Origin: Micromonospora rhizosphaerae
GTDB lineage: Bacteria > Actinomycetota > Actinomycetes > Mycobacteriales > Micromonosporaceae
Direction: 5' to 3'
Assembly (NCBI RefSeq): GCF_900091465.1
Contig: NZ_FMHV01000002.1
Coordinates: 1,612,001 to 1,676,000 of the forward strand
Length of the DNA: 64,000 bases
Under the pieces are notes generated by a model. The model saw nothing but the letters and a program-made list of their open reading frames with translations, was not told where the DNA came from and made no database searches. The position numbers and the translations under genes were made by a program. Shown one piece after another: positions 18,195-26,360 of the stretch (position 1 is its first letter; each line of letters starts with the position of its first letter).

Positions 18195-20024
18195 TCAGGG
18201 GGTCAGGGCCAGGTAGCCGCGCTCTGCCGCCTCCTGGAGCAGCCACTGCTCCCGGTACCAGCCGGGCTGGGCGACCAGCTCGGCGTGCCGACCGCGCTGC
18301 ACCACCCGGCCGGCGTCGAGCACCACGATCTCGTCCAGCTCCGCCAGGCCGCTGAGCCGGTGGCTGATCAGCAGCACGGAGTGCCCGGTCGGGGTGGCGG
18401 CGAGCGCCGAGGCGAGCACCGCGTCCGCGGCCGCCGGGTCGAGCCCCTCGGTCGGCTCGTCCAGCACCAGCACCGGGGGCGCCGCCAGCAGCGCGCGGGC
18501 CAGCGCGAGCCGCTGCCGCTGGCCGCCGGAGAGCTGCCCGCCCTCCTCGCCGACCACGGTGTCCCAGCCCTCCGGCTGGGCGCGTACCCAGTCCAGCAGC
18601 CCCGCCGCGCGGGTCGCGGCGGCCAGCTCCTCCTCGTCCGCCTCGGGGCGGCCTAGCAGCAGGTTGTCCCGGACCGAGGCGTGGAAGACGTACGCCTCGG
18701 CGAGCAGTCCGCCGATCGCCCGGGGCACCTCCTCGGCCGGGTACGCGGACAGGTCGATCCCGTCCAGGGTGACCCGGCCGGCGTCGGGGCGTACCGCGCC
18801 GGTCAGCACGGCCGCCAGAGTGCTCTTGCCGGCGCCGCTCGGGCCGACCACGGCGATCCGGCGGCCGGCCGGCAGATCGAGGCTGAACCGGTCCAGGGCC
18901 GGCGCGGCCCCCTCGCGGTAGCGCACGCTCACCTGGTCGAAGCGCACGTCGTGCGGCCGGTCGGGACGCACCGTCGCCGGTCCGGCCTCCGACACCGCAG
19001 CCGGGGCGGGCTCGATGAGCAGTGCCGCGACCCGGTTCAGGCCGGCGCGCAGCTGGGTCCGCTGCCGGGCGGCGCCGACCAGGGCCAGCGCGATCTCGAC
19101 GGCGGCCAGGGTGCCGACGGCCAGCACGCCGATCAGCACTCCGTCGACCCCGGCGCGGAGGGCGACGAGCACCACGGCGGCGGCGGTGGCCCCGGCGACC
19201 AGCACGCCGGCCGCGTCGACCGCGAAGCCGGTCGCGGCGAGCCGACGTTCCAGCTGGGCCAGGCGCTGCGCCCGGCGGTCGGCGGCCGCCAGGGCTCGGC
19301 CGGTCGCGCCGAAGGCGGCGAGGTCGGCGGCCCCGTGCGTCAGGTCGATGGCGTCCACGGCGAGCGCCCCGCGCAGCGGGGCCACCTCGTCGGCGCTGCG
19401 CCGGGTCACCGCCGCGGCCAGGATCGGCAGCGCCACGCCGGCCAGCAGCAGCCCGACGGCGAGCACGCCGGCGGCGGGGAGCGAGATCAGCGCGGCCCCG
19501 CCGACCGCGAGCACGCCCACCAGCGCGGCGGCCGCGCCTGGTACGAGCACCCGCAGCAGCAGGTCCTGGACCGTCTCCACGTCGGACACCAGCCGGCTCA
19601 GCGCGTCCCCGGAACGCTGTATCGCCGCGTCTCGCCGGACCGCCAGCGTGCCGAAGACCCGGGCCCGCACGTCGGTGATCATGCGGAGCACGGCGTCGTG
19701 TCCGGCGAGCCGTTCGCTGTAGCGGAACACGCCCCGGCTGATCGCCAGCGCCCGGACCGCGACGATCGCCACGGTCAACCGGTCCAGCGGCGGCCGGCCG
19801 GCGGCGCTCATCAGCAGCCAGGTGGCGGTGGCCATCAGGGCCAGCCCGGCGAGTTCGGTGGCGGTGGCGAGCAAGCCTGCCCCGACCAGCCGGCCCAGGT
19901 ACGGCCGAGCCAGCCGCAGCACGATCCGCTCGGCGGCCGTGCCACCGCCCCCGGGAGTCGCTGCCCGGGCGCGTCCGGCGGTCCCAGGCTCGGACGGGTC
20001 CGGGCGCGCTGGTCCGGTGCTCAT
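18195..20024 (-). CDS. cydC: Thiol reductant ABC exporter subunit CydC
   Basis: A 609-residue half-transporter. CydDC exports cysteine/glutathione-type thiols and heme-linked reductant needed to assemble cytochrome bd. After a Pro/Ala-rich N-terminus there are six hydrophobic segments (about residues 35-300) and an ATPase domain with Walker A GPSGAGKST, signature [16 protein letters not shown], Walker B VLVLDEPTEGLD and an H-loop His in LISHRLSG. It overlaps cydD by 4 bp (ATGA) and is the last gene of cydABDC. Confidence 0.93.
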   Translation of the reverse strand: MSTGPARPDPSEPGTAGRARAATPGGGGTAAERIVLRLARPYLGRLVGAGLLATATELAGLALMATATWLLMSAAGRPPLDRLTVAIVAVRALAISRGVFRYSERLAGHDAVLRMITDVRARVFGTLAVRRDAAIQRSGDALSRLVSDVETVQDLLLRVLVPGAAAALVGVLAVGGAALISLPAAGVLAVGLLLAGVALPILAAAVTRRSADEVAPLRGALAVDAIDLTHGAADLAAFGATGRALAAADRRAQRLAQLERRLAATGFAVDAAGVLVAGATAAAVVLVALRAGVDGVLIGVLAVGTLAAVEIALALVGAARQRTQLRAGLNRVAALLIEPAPAAVSEAGPATVRPDRPHDVRFDQVSVRYREGAAPALDRFSLDLPAGRRIAVVGPSGAGKSTLAAVLTGAVRPDAGRVTLDGIDLSAYPAEEVPRAIGGLLAEAYVFHASVRDNLLLGRPEADEEELAAATRAAGLLDWVRAQPEGWDTVVGEEGGQLSGGQRQRLALARALLAAPPVLVLDEPTEGLDPAAADAVLASALAATPTGHSVLLISHRLSGLAELDEIVVLDAGRVVQRGRHAELVAQPGWYREQWLLQEAAERGYLALTP

Positions 20025-21700
20025 CGGTTCGCCCTTCCGGCCGGCGCCGGGGTCAGCTCGGTGACCCGGCCGTCCTCGACGCGGAGGATCCGGTCGGCGT
20101 CCTCCAGCAGCGCGGGCCGGTGCGCGACCAGCACCGCGGTGCGCCCGGCGACCAGCCGCCGGGTGGCGGCCAGCACGACGGCCTCGCTGGCGGTGTCCAA
20201 CCGGGCGGTCGGCTCGTCCAGCAGCACCACCGGGGCGTCCCGGAGGAAGGCACGGGCCAGCGCGACCCGCTGCCGCTGGCCGCTGGAGAGGCCGTGCCCG
20301 CGCTCGCCGAGCACGGTGGCCAGCCCGTCAGGCAGGGCGGCGACGACCTCGTCCAGCGCCGCATCGGTGACCGCCCTGGCCAGGGCGGCGTCGGGGGCGT
20401 CCGGGGCGCCGAGGCGGATGTTGTCGGCCAGCGAGGCGGCGAAGAGGTGCGCCCGCTGGGGCACCCAGGCCACCTGGCGACGCCAGGCCTCGAGGTCGAC
20501 CTCGGCGAGGTCCACCCCGTCCACGGTGACCCGGCCGCCGGTCGGCGTGACGAAGCCGAGCAAGAGGCCGAGCAGAGTGCTCTTGCCGGCGCCGCTGGGC
20601 CCGATGACCGCGATCCGCTCGCCGGGGCGGATGGTCAGCGTGACGTCCCGCAGCGCGGTGGTCCGCTCGTATTCGACGGTCACCGACTCGAAGCGGATCT
20701 CGCGGCGGCCGTCGGGTGCCGGAACGGGCTCGCGGGTCCGCGCGGGGCCGGCCGGAGGGGCGGAGATCGTGAGCGCCTCGTCCAGCGCCGTGAGCCCCTC
20801 CATGCTGGCGTGGAACCGGCTGCCGGCCGCCCGCAGCGGCAGGTACGCCTCCGGGGTGAGCAGCAGGACCAGCAGCGCGGTGGAGAGGGTGATCCCGCCG
20901 CCGAGCAGCCGGATGCCCACCGGCACCGCGACCAGCGCCACCGAGAGGGTGGCGACCAGTTCCAGCACCAGCGCGGAGAGGAAGGCGATCCGCAGCGTCC
21001 GCATGGTGGCCACCCGGTGGCCGTCGGCCATCCGGCGGACCACGTCGACCTGCGACCGGGCCCGGCCGAACGCTCGCAGCGTGGGCAGCCCGGCGACCAT
21101 GTCGAGGAAGTGCCCGCCGAGCAGCGACAGCCGTCGCCACTGCCGTTCGGTGGCGGCCTGCGCCTGCCAGCCGAGCAGGGCGCCGAAGACCGGGATGAGC
21201 GGGATGGTCAGCGCGATGATCAGTGCCGAACTCCAGTCGGCGAGGACGATCCGGGCCAGCACGGCGAGCGGCACGGTGACGCTGAGCACCAGTTGGGGGA
21301 GGTAGCCGGTGAAGTAGGCGTCCAGCGCGTCCAGCCCGCGCCCGGCCAGGGTGGCGAGCTGCCCGGCCCGCTGGCCGGCGACCCAGCCCGGGCCGTGCCG
21401 GCCGACCGCGCCGAGCAGGTCCGCGCGGAGCGCCGCCTTCACCGTCGCCGCCGCCCGCGCCGCCACCGTGCCCTGGGCCCAGCTGACCAGCGCACGAGCG
21501 GCGACCGCCGCGACGAAGCCGGCCAGCGCCGGCCGGTGCAGCTGCCCGTCGACCGCGGTCGCCAGCAGCGTGGCCAGCGCGGTGGCCTGCGCGACGACCA
21601 GCAGCGCGGTCAGCCCGCCGAGCACCGCGAGCACGGCGAGGTCGCGCCGGGCCGCGGGGACCCGGCGCAGCAGACGCGGGTCGAACGGGCGGCGGTTCAC
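20021..21700 (-). CDS. cydD: Thiol reductant ABC exporter subunit CydD
   Basis: A 559-residue partner of CydC. The membrane domain (about residues 20-310) contains the family segment RLSLLGGHFLDMVAGLPTLRAFGRARSQ. The ATPase has Walker A GPSGAGKST, signature LSSGQRQRVALARAFL and Walker B VVLLDEPTARLD. I place the start at GTG 21700, which overlaps the cydB stop (GTGA); longer versions of the frame simply run through cydB on the wrong frame. Position and family leave little doubt about function in cytochrome bd maturation. Confidence 0.94.
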   Translation of the reverse strand: MNRRPFDPRLLRRVPAARRDLAVLAVLGGLTALLVVAQATALATLLATAVDGQLHRPALAGFVAAVAARALVSWAQGTVAARAAATVKAALRADLLGAVGRHGPGWVAGQRAGQLATLAGRGLDALDAYFTGYLPQLVLSVTVPLAVLARIVLADWSSALIIALTIPLIPVFGALLGWQAQAATERQWRRLSLLGGHFLDMVAGLPTLRAFGRARSQVDVVRRMADGHRVATMRTLRIAFLSALVLELVATLSVALVAVPVGIRLLGGGITLSTALLVLLLTPEAYLPLRAAGSRFHASMEGLTALDEALTISAPPAGPARTREPVPAPDGRREIRFESVTVEYERTTALRDVTLTIRPGERIAVIGPSGAGKSTLLGLLLGFVTPTGGRVTVDGVDLAEVDLEAWRRQVAWVPQRAHLFAASLADNIRLGAPDAPDAALARAVTDAALDEVVAALPDGLATVLGERGHGLSSGQRQRVALARAFLRDAPVVLLDEPTARLDTASEAVVLAATRRLVAGRTAVLVAHRPALLEDADRILRVEDGRVTELTPAPAGRANR

Positions 21701-22704
21701 CAGTACACCGGTGCCCTGCCGTCGATCCGTCCCCGGAACACCCACCAGCACATCGCCTGAAAGCCTAGTAGTGCCGGCAGGAGCGGCAGCGCAAGCCAGC
21801 CCAGCAGCCGCAGGGTGGGCCCGCTCGCGGCGGCGTCGGCCACGGTCAGGCCGCCCGCCGGCTCGACCGTGGAGACCAGCGCCCAGGGCCAGAGGGCCGC
21901 TCCGACCAGCGCCACCGGCAGCGCCAGCGCCGCGCTGGTGGCGGCGAAGGCCAGCCCGGGCCGCCCCCGGCCGAGCGCCGTCCGCGCCACCAGCAAAGCC
22001 GCGACCAGCAGCAACGGCAGGAGTACGGCGGCCAGCGGCTGCTGCGCGGCGCCGCGTACCCGGTCGGAGAGCAGGCCGAGGACGGTGGCCGCGCCGACCG
22101 CGGTGACCGCCACGGGCACCAGCCGGCGGGCCAGCCGGGCGACCGGCGCGGCGTCGGCCGCCGGCAGCCGGAGGGTGAGGAAGGTCGCACCGTGCGCCGC
22201 GACCAGCGCCACCATCGCGAGCCCGGCGGCGGCCACGAACGGGGTGAAGAGGTGGGTCACCCCGTCCACGTGGCCGTCGGCTCGCAGCGGTACGCCCTGG
22301 AGCAGGCCCGCGAGCAGCGCGCCCCAGCCCAGCGCGGCGAGCGCGCTGCCGGCGACCACCACCCGGTCCCAGCCGGCCCGCGCCCACTCGGCGGTCGGTC
22401 GGCTGCGCAGTTGGACGCCGGCGGTCACCAGGACCACCCCGGCCAGCGCCCCGATCACGGCCGGGTAGAGCCCGGAGAGCAGTTCGCCCTCCAGGGTGGG
22501 AAAGGCGCCGAAGAGGATGCCGACGGCGGCCACCAGCCAGACCTCGTTGCCGAGGAAGAACGGTCCCACCGCGTTGAGCGCGGCCCGTCGGGCAGCGGGG
22601 CTGTCCCGCCGGGCGAGGAGCAGCCCGACGCCGTAGTCGTAGCCGCCGAGGACGAGGTAGGTGGCGAAGAAGAGGCCGAGCAGGGCGTACCAGGCGAGTT
22701 CCAC
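21697..22704 (-). CDS. cydB: Cytochrome bd ubiquinol oxidase subunit II
   Basis: A 335-residue polytopic subunit of the bd-type quinol:O2 oxidoreductase. The N-terminal LGLFFATYLVLGGYDYGVGLLL is diagnostic, followed by GPFFLGNEVWLVAAVGILFGAFP. About eight hydrophobic segments are visible and the length is normal. It starts at GTG 22704, 11 bp after cydA, and overlaps cydD by 4 bp. It forms the heterodimeric oxidase with CydA. Confidence 0.95.
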   Translation of the reverse strand: MELAWYALLGLFFATYLVLGGYDYGVGLLLARRDSPAARRAALNAVGPFFLGNEVWLVAAVGILFGAFPTLEGELLSGLYPAVIGALAGVVLVTAGVQLRSRPTAEWARAGWDRVVVAGSALAALGWGALLAGLLQGVPLRADGHVDGVTHLFTPFVAAAGLAMVALVAAHGATFLTLRLPAADAAPVARLARRLVPVAVTAVGAATVLGLLSDRVRGAAQQPLAAVLLPLLLVAALLVARTALGRGRPGLAFAATSAALALPVALVGAALWPWALVSTVEPAGGLTVADAAASGPTLRLLGWLALPLLPALLGFQAMCWWVFRGRIDGRAPVYW

Positions 22705-22715
22705 GGCGGGCTCCC

Positions 22716-23963
22716 TCAGGCGAAGACGGTACGGGGACGGGGGTCGGTCTCCGGCTCGGGCGGGCGGCCGAGGGCGGGATCATGCGCGCCCCGGGCGGCG
22801 TGCCGGACGAGCAGGACCCAGTTGGTGACGGCGAGCGTGCCGAGCAGCAGGCTGAAGCCGATCAGCGAGGTCAGCATCACCCCGGGGCCGACCGGGGAGA
22901 CCGCCTGCCCGGTGGGGAGCAGGCCGTACGCCACCCAGGGCTGGCGGCCCACCTCCCGGGCGATCCAGCCGAGGATCACCGCGACGAAGGGCAGCGGCAC
23001 GGCGAGCAGGATCAGCCAGAGCGGGAAGCGCAGCCGGATCACCCAGTCCCGCCAGACCAGCGGGAGCAGCAGCCACACGCAGCCGAGGGTGAAGCCGATG
23101 AGGATCATGAAGCCCAGGCCGACGTTCGCGAGGGCCGGCGGGGTGTAGTCGCCGGGGCCGAACCGCGCCGTCCACTCCGCGACCAGCGCGTCCCGCTCGG
23201 GGCCGGCGCCGAACTTGGTGGGCTGCACCTGCCCGACCGGGCCGAACTGGGCGAAGCCGAAGCCCTGCACCAGGGTGACCGCGAGCGCCGCGGTGACCAG
23301 CCCGATCCGCAGCGACTTCCGGAAGAGGTCGAAGTCGGGGGTACGCCGGATCAGGTGCCAGGCGCTGACGGCGGCCATCAGCATCCCGCCGGTGAGCAGC
23401 GCGGCGGCGACCACGTGCCCGAAGGCGAAGCCGAGGGTGGGGTTGGTGAGCAGCGCGCCGAAGTCGGTCAGGTGGGCGACGCCGTCGCGAAGCTCGTAGC
23501 CGACCGGGTGCTGGAGCCAGGAGTTGGCCACCATGATCCAGAACGCCGAGGCGTACGCGGTGAGCGCGACGCCCCAGAGCAGCGCGAGGTGGACGCCCCG
23601 GCGCAGCCGGTGCCAGCCGAAGATCCACATGCCGAGGAACGTGGACTCCAGAAAGAACGCGACCAGGGTCTCGATCGCCAGTGGCGCGCCGAAGACGTTC
23701 CCGACGTAGCGCGACAGCCCGCTCCAGTTCAGTCCGAACTGGAACTCCATCACGATGCCGGTGGCGATCCCGAGCACGTAGTTGATCACGTAGAGCTGAC
23801 CCCAGAAGCGGGTCAGCCGCTCGTAGACCGGCTTGCCGGTGAGGAACCCGGCGGTCTGCAGCCCGACCAGCAGGGTGACCAGCCCCAGGGTGACCACCAC
23901 GAACAGGAAGTGGATCGAGGTGGTCGTGGCGAACTGCAGACGGGCGAGGAGCAGGGTGTCCAT
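22716..23963 (-). CDS. cydA: Cytochrome bd ubiquinol oxidase subunit I (short Q loop)
   Basis: A 415-residue heme-bearing subunit. Recognisable are the b595/d His in TTSIHFLF, the FFLESTFLGMWIFGW segment with its conserved Glu, the b558 His in FGHVVAAALLTGG, a Met in GLGFMILIG, and GWIAREVGRQPW. It is shorter than the roughly 480-520 residues usual for CydA: the periplasmic quinol loop after LVQGFGFAQ is compact and I cannot find the usual GDxSG segment. ATG 23963. The promoter region carries a leader hairpin and three GTAG/CTAC dyads. Confidence 0.93.
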   Translation of the reverse strand: MDTLLLARLQFATTTSIHFLFVVVTLGLVTLLVGLQTAGFLTGKPVYERLTRFWGQLYVINYVLGIATGIVMEFQFGLNWSGLSRYVGNVFGAPLAIETLVAFFLESTFLGMWIFGWHRLRRGVHLALLWGVALTAYASAFWIMVANSWLQHPVGYELRDGVAHLTDFGALLTNPTLGFAFGHVVAAALLTGGMLMAAVSAWHLIRRTPDFDLFRKSLRIGLVTAALAVTLVQGFGFAQFGPVGQVQPTKFGAGPERDALVAEWTARFGPGDYTPPALANVGLGFMILIGFTLGCVWLLLPLVWRDWVIRLRFPLWLILLAVPLPFVAVILGWIAREVGRQPWVAYGLLPTGQAVSPVGPGVMLTSLIGFSLLLGTLAVTNWVLLVRHAARGAHDPALGRPPEPETDPRPRTVFA

Positions 23964-23981
23964 GGCCGCTCTCCAACGGTT

Positions 23982-24003
23982 GGCTCGCTTTTCGTAGCGA
24001 GCC
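23982..24003 (-). repeat. Stem-loop in the cydA leader
   Basis: GGCTCGCT (23982-23989) and AGCGAGCC (23996-24003) form a perfect 8-bp stem with a 6-nt loop about 20 bp before the cydA start codon. It would form in the 5' untranslated mRNA or act as an operator. Confidence 0.5.
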
Positions 24004-24008
24004 TACAC

Positions 24009-24069
24009 GTAGATTATCTACCTATACCTACTACGCTCTGTCGTATTAAAGACTACGACATGACGTAGT
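24009..24069 (-). promoter_or_regulatory. Three BlaI-like dyads in the cydA promoter
   Basis: Within 61 unusually AT-rich bases are three dyads: GTAGATTATCTAC (24009-24021), TACTACG-N6-CGTATTA (24029-24048) and ACTACG-N6-CGTAGT (24052-24069, perfect arms). The plain TAC...GTA character fits BlaI/MecI-family operators. A blaI-type gene lies just upstream in the same direction and has a partial copy of the motif ahead of it. In the cydA direction GATAAT, inside the first dyad, is a possible -10 box. I see no Rex-like TTGTGAA/TTCACAA site. Binding by this BlaI is inferred. Confidence 0.6.
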
Positions 24070-24084
24070 AGAAGCCCGGGTGAA

Positions 24085-24990
24085 TCAGCTCAGGAAGAGG
24101 GATATCGGCAGCGCGACCAGCATGGTCGCCACCGTCAGCGCGGCGCCGCCGATCAGGCGGGGCGGACGGTCGGGGACCAGCAGCCGCTGCACCCGCACGT
24201 CCAGGTCGCCGTCGCCCATGCCGAGCGCGCAGGCCGGCGTGATCCGGTGACCGGCCGCGGCGAACCGGCGCAGCGCACCGGCCAGCGGCTCCTCGGCGTG
24301 CAGCTCGCGGGCCTTGTCGTCGGCGCGCATCTCGACCAGCAGCGCCACTCGCTCCTGTGCGGCGCGCACCCAGCGGAGCCAGGGCAGCGCCCGGCGGAGC
24401 GCGGTGAACGGCAGCAGCACCAGGTCGTGCCGCTCCTGCGCGTGCGCCCGCTCGTGGGTCAGCACCGCCGCCAGCTCGGCCCGGTCCAGCAGGCTCAGCG
24501 TCCCGGCGCTGACCACCACCCGGGGCTTCACCCCCGGCAGGCAGTACGCCGCGGCGCTCGGATGGTCGAGCACCAGCGCGCCGGGCACGGTCGGGTCCCG
24601 ACGGGCCACCAGGGTGAGCAGGTCCCGGTGCCGGCGCTGGGCGCGTACGGTGCCGTGGATGCTGCGGACGGTCGTGGTGAGCAGCACCGCGCCGATGCCG
24701 AAGCCCACCCCGACCAGGCCGAGGTGCGCCGCGCCCAGCCCGGCCGGCAGGCTGCCGTGGGCCAGGTCGTTGACGAGGGCGAGCAGCGCACTCCCGGTCG
24801 GCAGGTCGTACGCGGTGAGGCCGAGCGCCATCGGCAGGCCCATCGCGGAGAGGCCGAGCGCCAGTCCGACCGCCTGCCAGCAGACGATCGCCACGCGGGG
24901 AGCGCGCCAGGTCCAGGTGGAGGTGGCGAGGACCAGCGCGGTCAACCAGCAGGCCAGGATGGTCGCGGCGAAGTGCACGGCGTACGCCAC
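24085..24990 (-). CDS. M56-family membrane metallopeptidase (BlaR-type, no sensor domain)
   Basis: A 301-residue membrane protease. Hydrophobic segments lie near residues 5-25, 33-60, 90-112 and 280-300. The zinc motif HERAH is in VLTHERAHAQERHDLV, with a downstream EMRADDKARE Glu. It resembles the protease half of BlaR1/MecR1 but lacks an extracellular penicillin-binding sensor domain, as in most actinobacterial BlaI-M56 pairs. It probably cleaves BlaI or responds to envelope stress. GTG 24990, 10 bp after blaI. Its stop lies 15 bp from the last dyad upstream of cydA. Confidence 0.88.
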   Translation of the reverse strand: MAYAVHFAATILACWLTALVLATSTWTWRAPRVAIVCWQAVGLALGLSAMGLPMALGLTAYDLPTGSALLALVNDLAHGSLPAGLGAAHLGLVGVGFGIGAVLLTTTVRSIHGTVRAQRRHRDLLTLVARRDPTVPGALVLDHPSAAAYCLPGVKPRVVVSAGTLSLLDRAELAAVLTHERAHAQERHDLVLLPFTALRRALPWLRWVRAAQERVALLVEMRADDKARELHAEEPLAGALRRFAAAGHRITPACALGMGDGDLDVRVQRLLVPDRPPRLIGGAALTVATMLVALPISLFLS

Positions 24991-25000
24991 GGCGGCCGCC

Positions 25001-25492
25001 CTACCGGTCCGTGGCCTCGTCGGCCGGCGCCGCCCGCCCGGCCCGAGGGGACTCGATGCGGTCGGCCAGTTCAGTCTCGACCCGGTCGGTCGGCCCGGCC
25101 TGGCGGTCGGCCGGCCCGGAGCCGGCCAGCCCGGCCTCGGCGCCCAGCGCCGCCCGGAGCACCTCCGCCTCGGTGCCGGTGACCGAGCGGGCGAAGCGCA
25201 CCAGCGCCGCGTCGCGGCTGCCGCCGAGATCGAGCGCGTCGAGCATGAGCTGGGCGATGTGCGCCTCGCGGCTGGCCGCTGCCCGGTACCGCCAGGCCCG
25301 CCCCTCCCGCTCGCGCTGCACCATGCCCTTGCCGGCGAGCCGGTCCAGCACCGTCATCACCGTCGTGTACGCCAGCTCGCGGCCGGCCAACGCGTCGGCC
25401 ACCTCCCGCACGGTCACCCCGTTCGACGTGCTCGGGACCGAGTCCCACAGCACGTCCATCACCGCACGTTCAAGATCCCCAAGCCGCGTCAC
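25001..25492 (-). CDS. blaI: BlaI/MecI/CopY-family repressor
   Basis: A 163-residue winged-helix repressor. The DNA-binding part is LGDLERAVMDVLWDSVPSTSNGVTVREVADALAGRELAYTTVMTVLDRLAGKGMVQRE, followed by the conserved wing GRAWRYRAAASREAHIAQLM. A dimerisation helix follows (to about residue 115), and the last 45 residues are a charged, unconserved tail. It is paired with the M56 peptidase gene. A dyad half-site with the same CGTAGTAG core as those at cydA lies 20 bp upstream, so it probably autoregulates and may control cydABDC. Confidence 0.92.
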   Translation of the reverse strand: MTRLGDLERAVMDVLWDSVPSTSNGVTVREVADALAGRELAYTTVMTVLDRLAGKGMVQREREGRAWRYRAAASREAHIAQLMLDALDLGGSRDAALVRFARSVTGTEAEVLRAALGAEAGLAGSGPADRQAGPTDRVETELADRIESPRAGRAAPADEATDR

Positions 25493-25502
25493 GCCCCAAT
25501 CC

Positions 25503-25518
25503 TACCCCCCGTAGTAGA
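25503..25518 (-). promoter_or_regulatory. Candidate BlaI site upstream of blaI
   Basis: CTAC (25503-25506) and GTAGTAG (25512-25518) form an imperfect dyad with the same CGTAGTAG half-site as the cydA promoter copy at 24064-24071. It lies 11 bp upstream of the blaI start codon, where bound repressor would block expression. Confidence 0.45.
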
Positions 25519-25535
25519 ACCTCTTCCGAGGCGAC

Positions 25536-26360
25536 TCACACCCCCTTGGGATGCCAGACGGTCTTGGTCTCCAGGAGGGTGGTCATCCGCGTGATGCCCG
25601 GGTCGGCGAACCAGTCGTGGTCGGCGGGGGCGGGACGCAGCACCCGCTTGAGGTTCTCCGCCGCCTTGACCTCCAGCTCCGCGGCCAGCTCGGCGTCGGT
25701 CACCCCGGTCAGGTCGATCGCGTTGACGTCCATGTGCCCGGCCAGCGTCGGCACGGTCTCGGTGATCTTCCCGGTGAGCAGGTTGACCACGCCACCGGGC
25801 AGGTCGGAGGTGGCCAGCACCTCGGCCAGGGTCACCGCCGCCAGCGGCTGCGACGGCGAGGCCGCCACCACCACGGTGTTGCCGGTGACGATCGCCGGGG
25901 CGATCACGCTGACCAGGCCGAGCAGCGCCGGCTGCTCGGGGGCCACCACGGCCACCACGCCGGTCGGCTCCGGCGCCGAGAGGTTGAAGTACGGCCCGGC
26001 GACCGGGTTGGCGCCGCCGTAGACCTGGGGGAGCTTGTCGGACCAGCCGGCGTACCAGACCCAGCGGTCGATCGCCGCGTCGACCTCGTCACCAGGGACG
26101 CCGAGGCCGACGAACTGGTCGCGCCGGCCCTCCAGCATCTCGGCCACCCGGTAGAGGATCTGACCCCGGTTGTACGCGGTCGCCCCGGCCCAGCCCTTCA
26201 CGGCGGCCCGGGCGGCGACCACCGCGTCCCGCGCGTCCTTGCGGGAGGCCAGTACGACGTTGGAGTCCTGCACGAGATACGACCGTCCCGACTCGCTGCG
26301 CGGGAACTTCCCGCCGATGAAGAGCTTGTACGTCTTGCGTACCGCGACCCGCTCAGACAT
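25536..26360 (-). CDS. Truncated aldehyde dehydrogenase-like protein without Cys
   Basis: A 274-residue protein homologous to the N-terminal NAD-binding half of aldehyde dehydrogenases: YKLFIGGKFPRSESGRSYLV, AYNRGQILYRVAEMLEGRR, then PTGVVAVVAPEQPALLGLVSVIAPAIVTGNTVVV and LPGGVVNLLTGK. It ends before the catalytic domain, and there is no Cys anywhere in the protein, so it cannot be a normal dehydrogenase. Its ATG overlaps the stop of the full-length enzyme by 8 bp, indicating coupled translation and a role as partner or regulator of that enzyme. It begins as a clean short gene rather than a frameshifted copy. Confidence 0.85.
   Translation of the reverse strand: MSERVAVRKTYKLFIGGKFPRSESGRSYLVQDSNVVLASRKDARDAVVAARAAVKGWAGATAYNRGQILYRVAEMLEGRRDQFVGLGVPGDEVDAAIDRWVWYAGWSDKLPQVYGGANPVAGPYFNLSAPEPTGVVAVVAPEQPALLGLVSVIAPAIVTGNTVVVAASPSQPLAAVTLAEVLATSDLPGGVVNLLTGKITETVPTLAGHMDVNAIDLTGVTDAELAAELEVKAAENLKRVLRPAPADHDWFADPGITRMTTLLETKTVWHPKGV

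Noticed and set aside
18681..21305. Very long open frame on the + strand opposite cydC/cydD
   Set aside because: It is a by-product of GC-rich codons in the real genes; composition is Arg/Gln/Gly-rich with no family motifs.
23964..24084. Rex (redox) operator upstream of cydA
   Set aside because: No TTGTGAA-N-TTCACAA-like sequence; the dyads present are CTAC/GTAG type.
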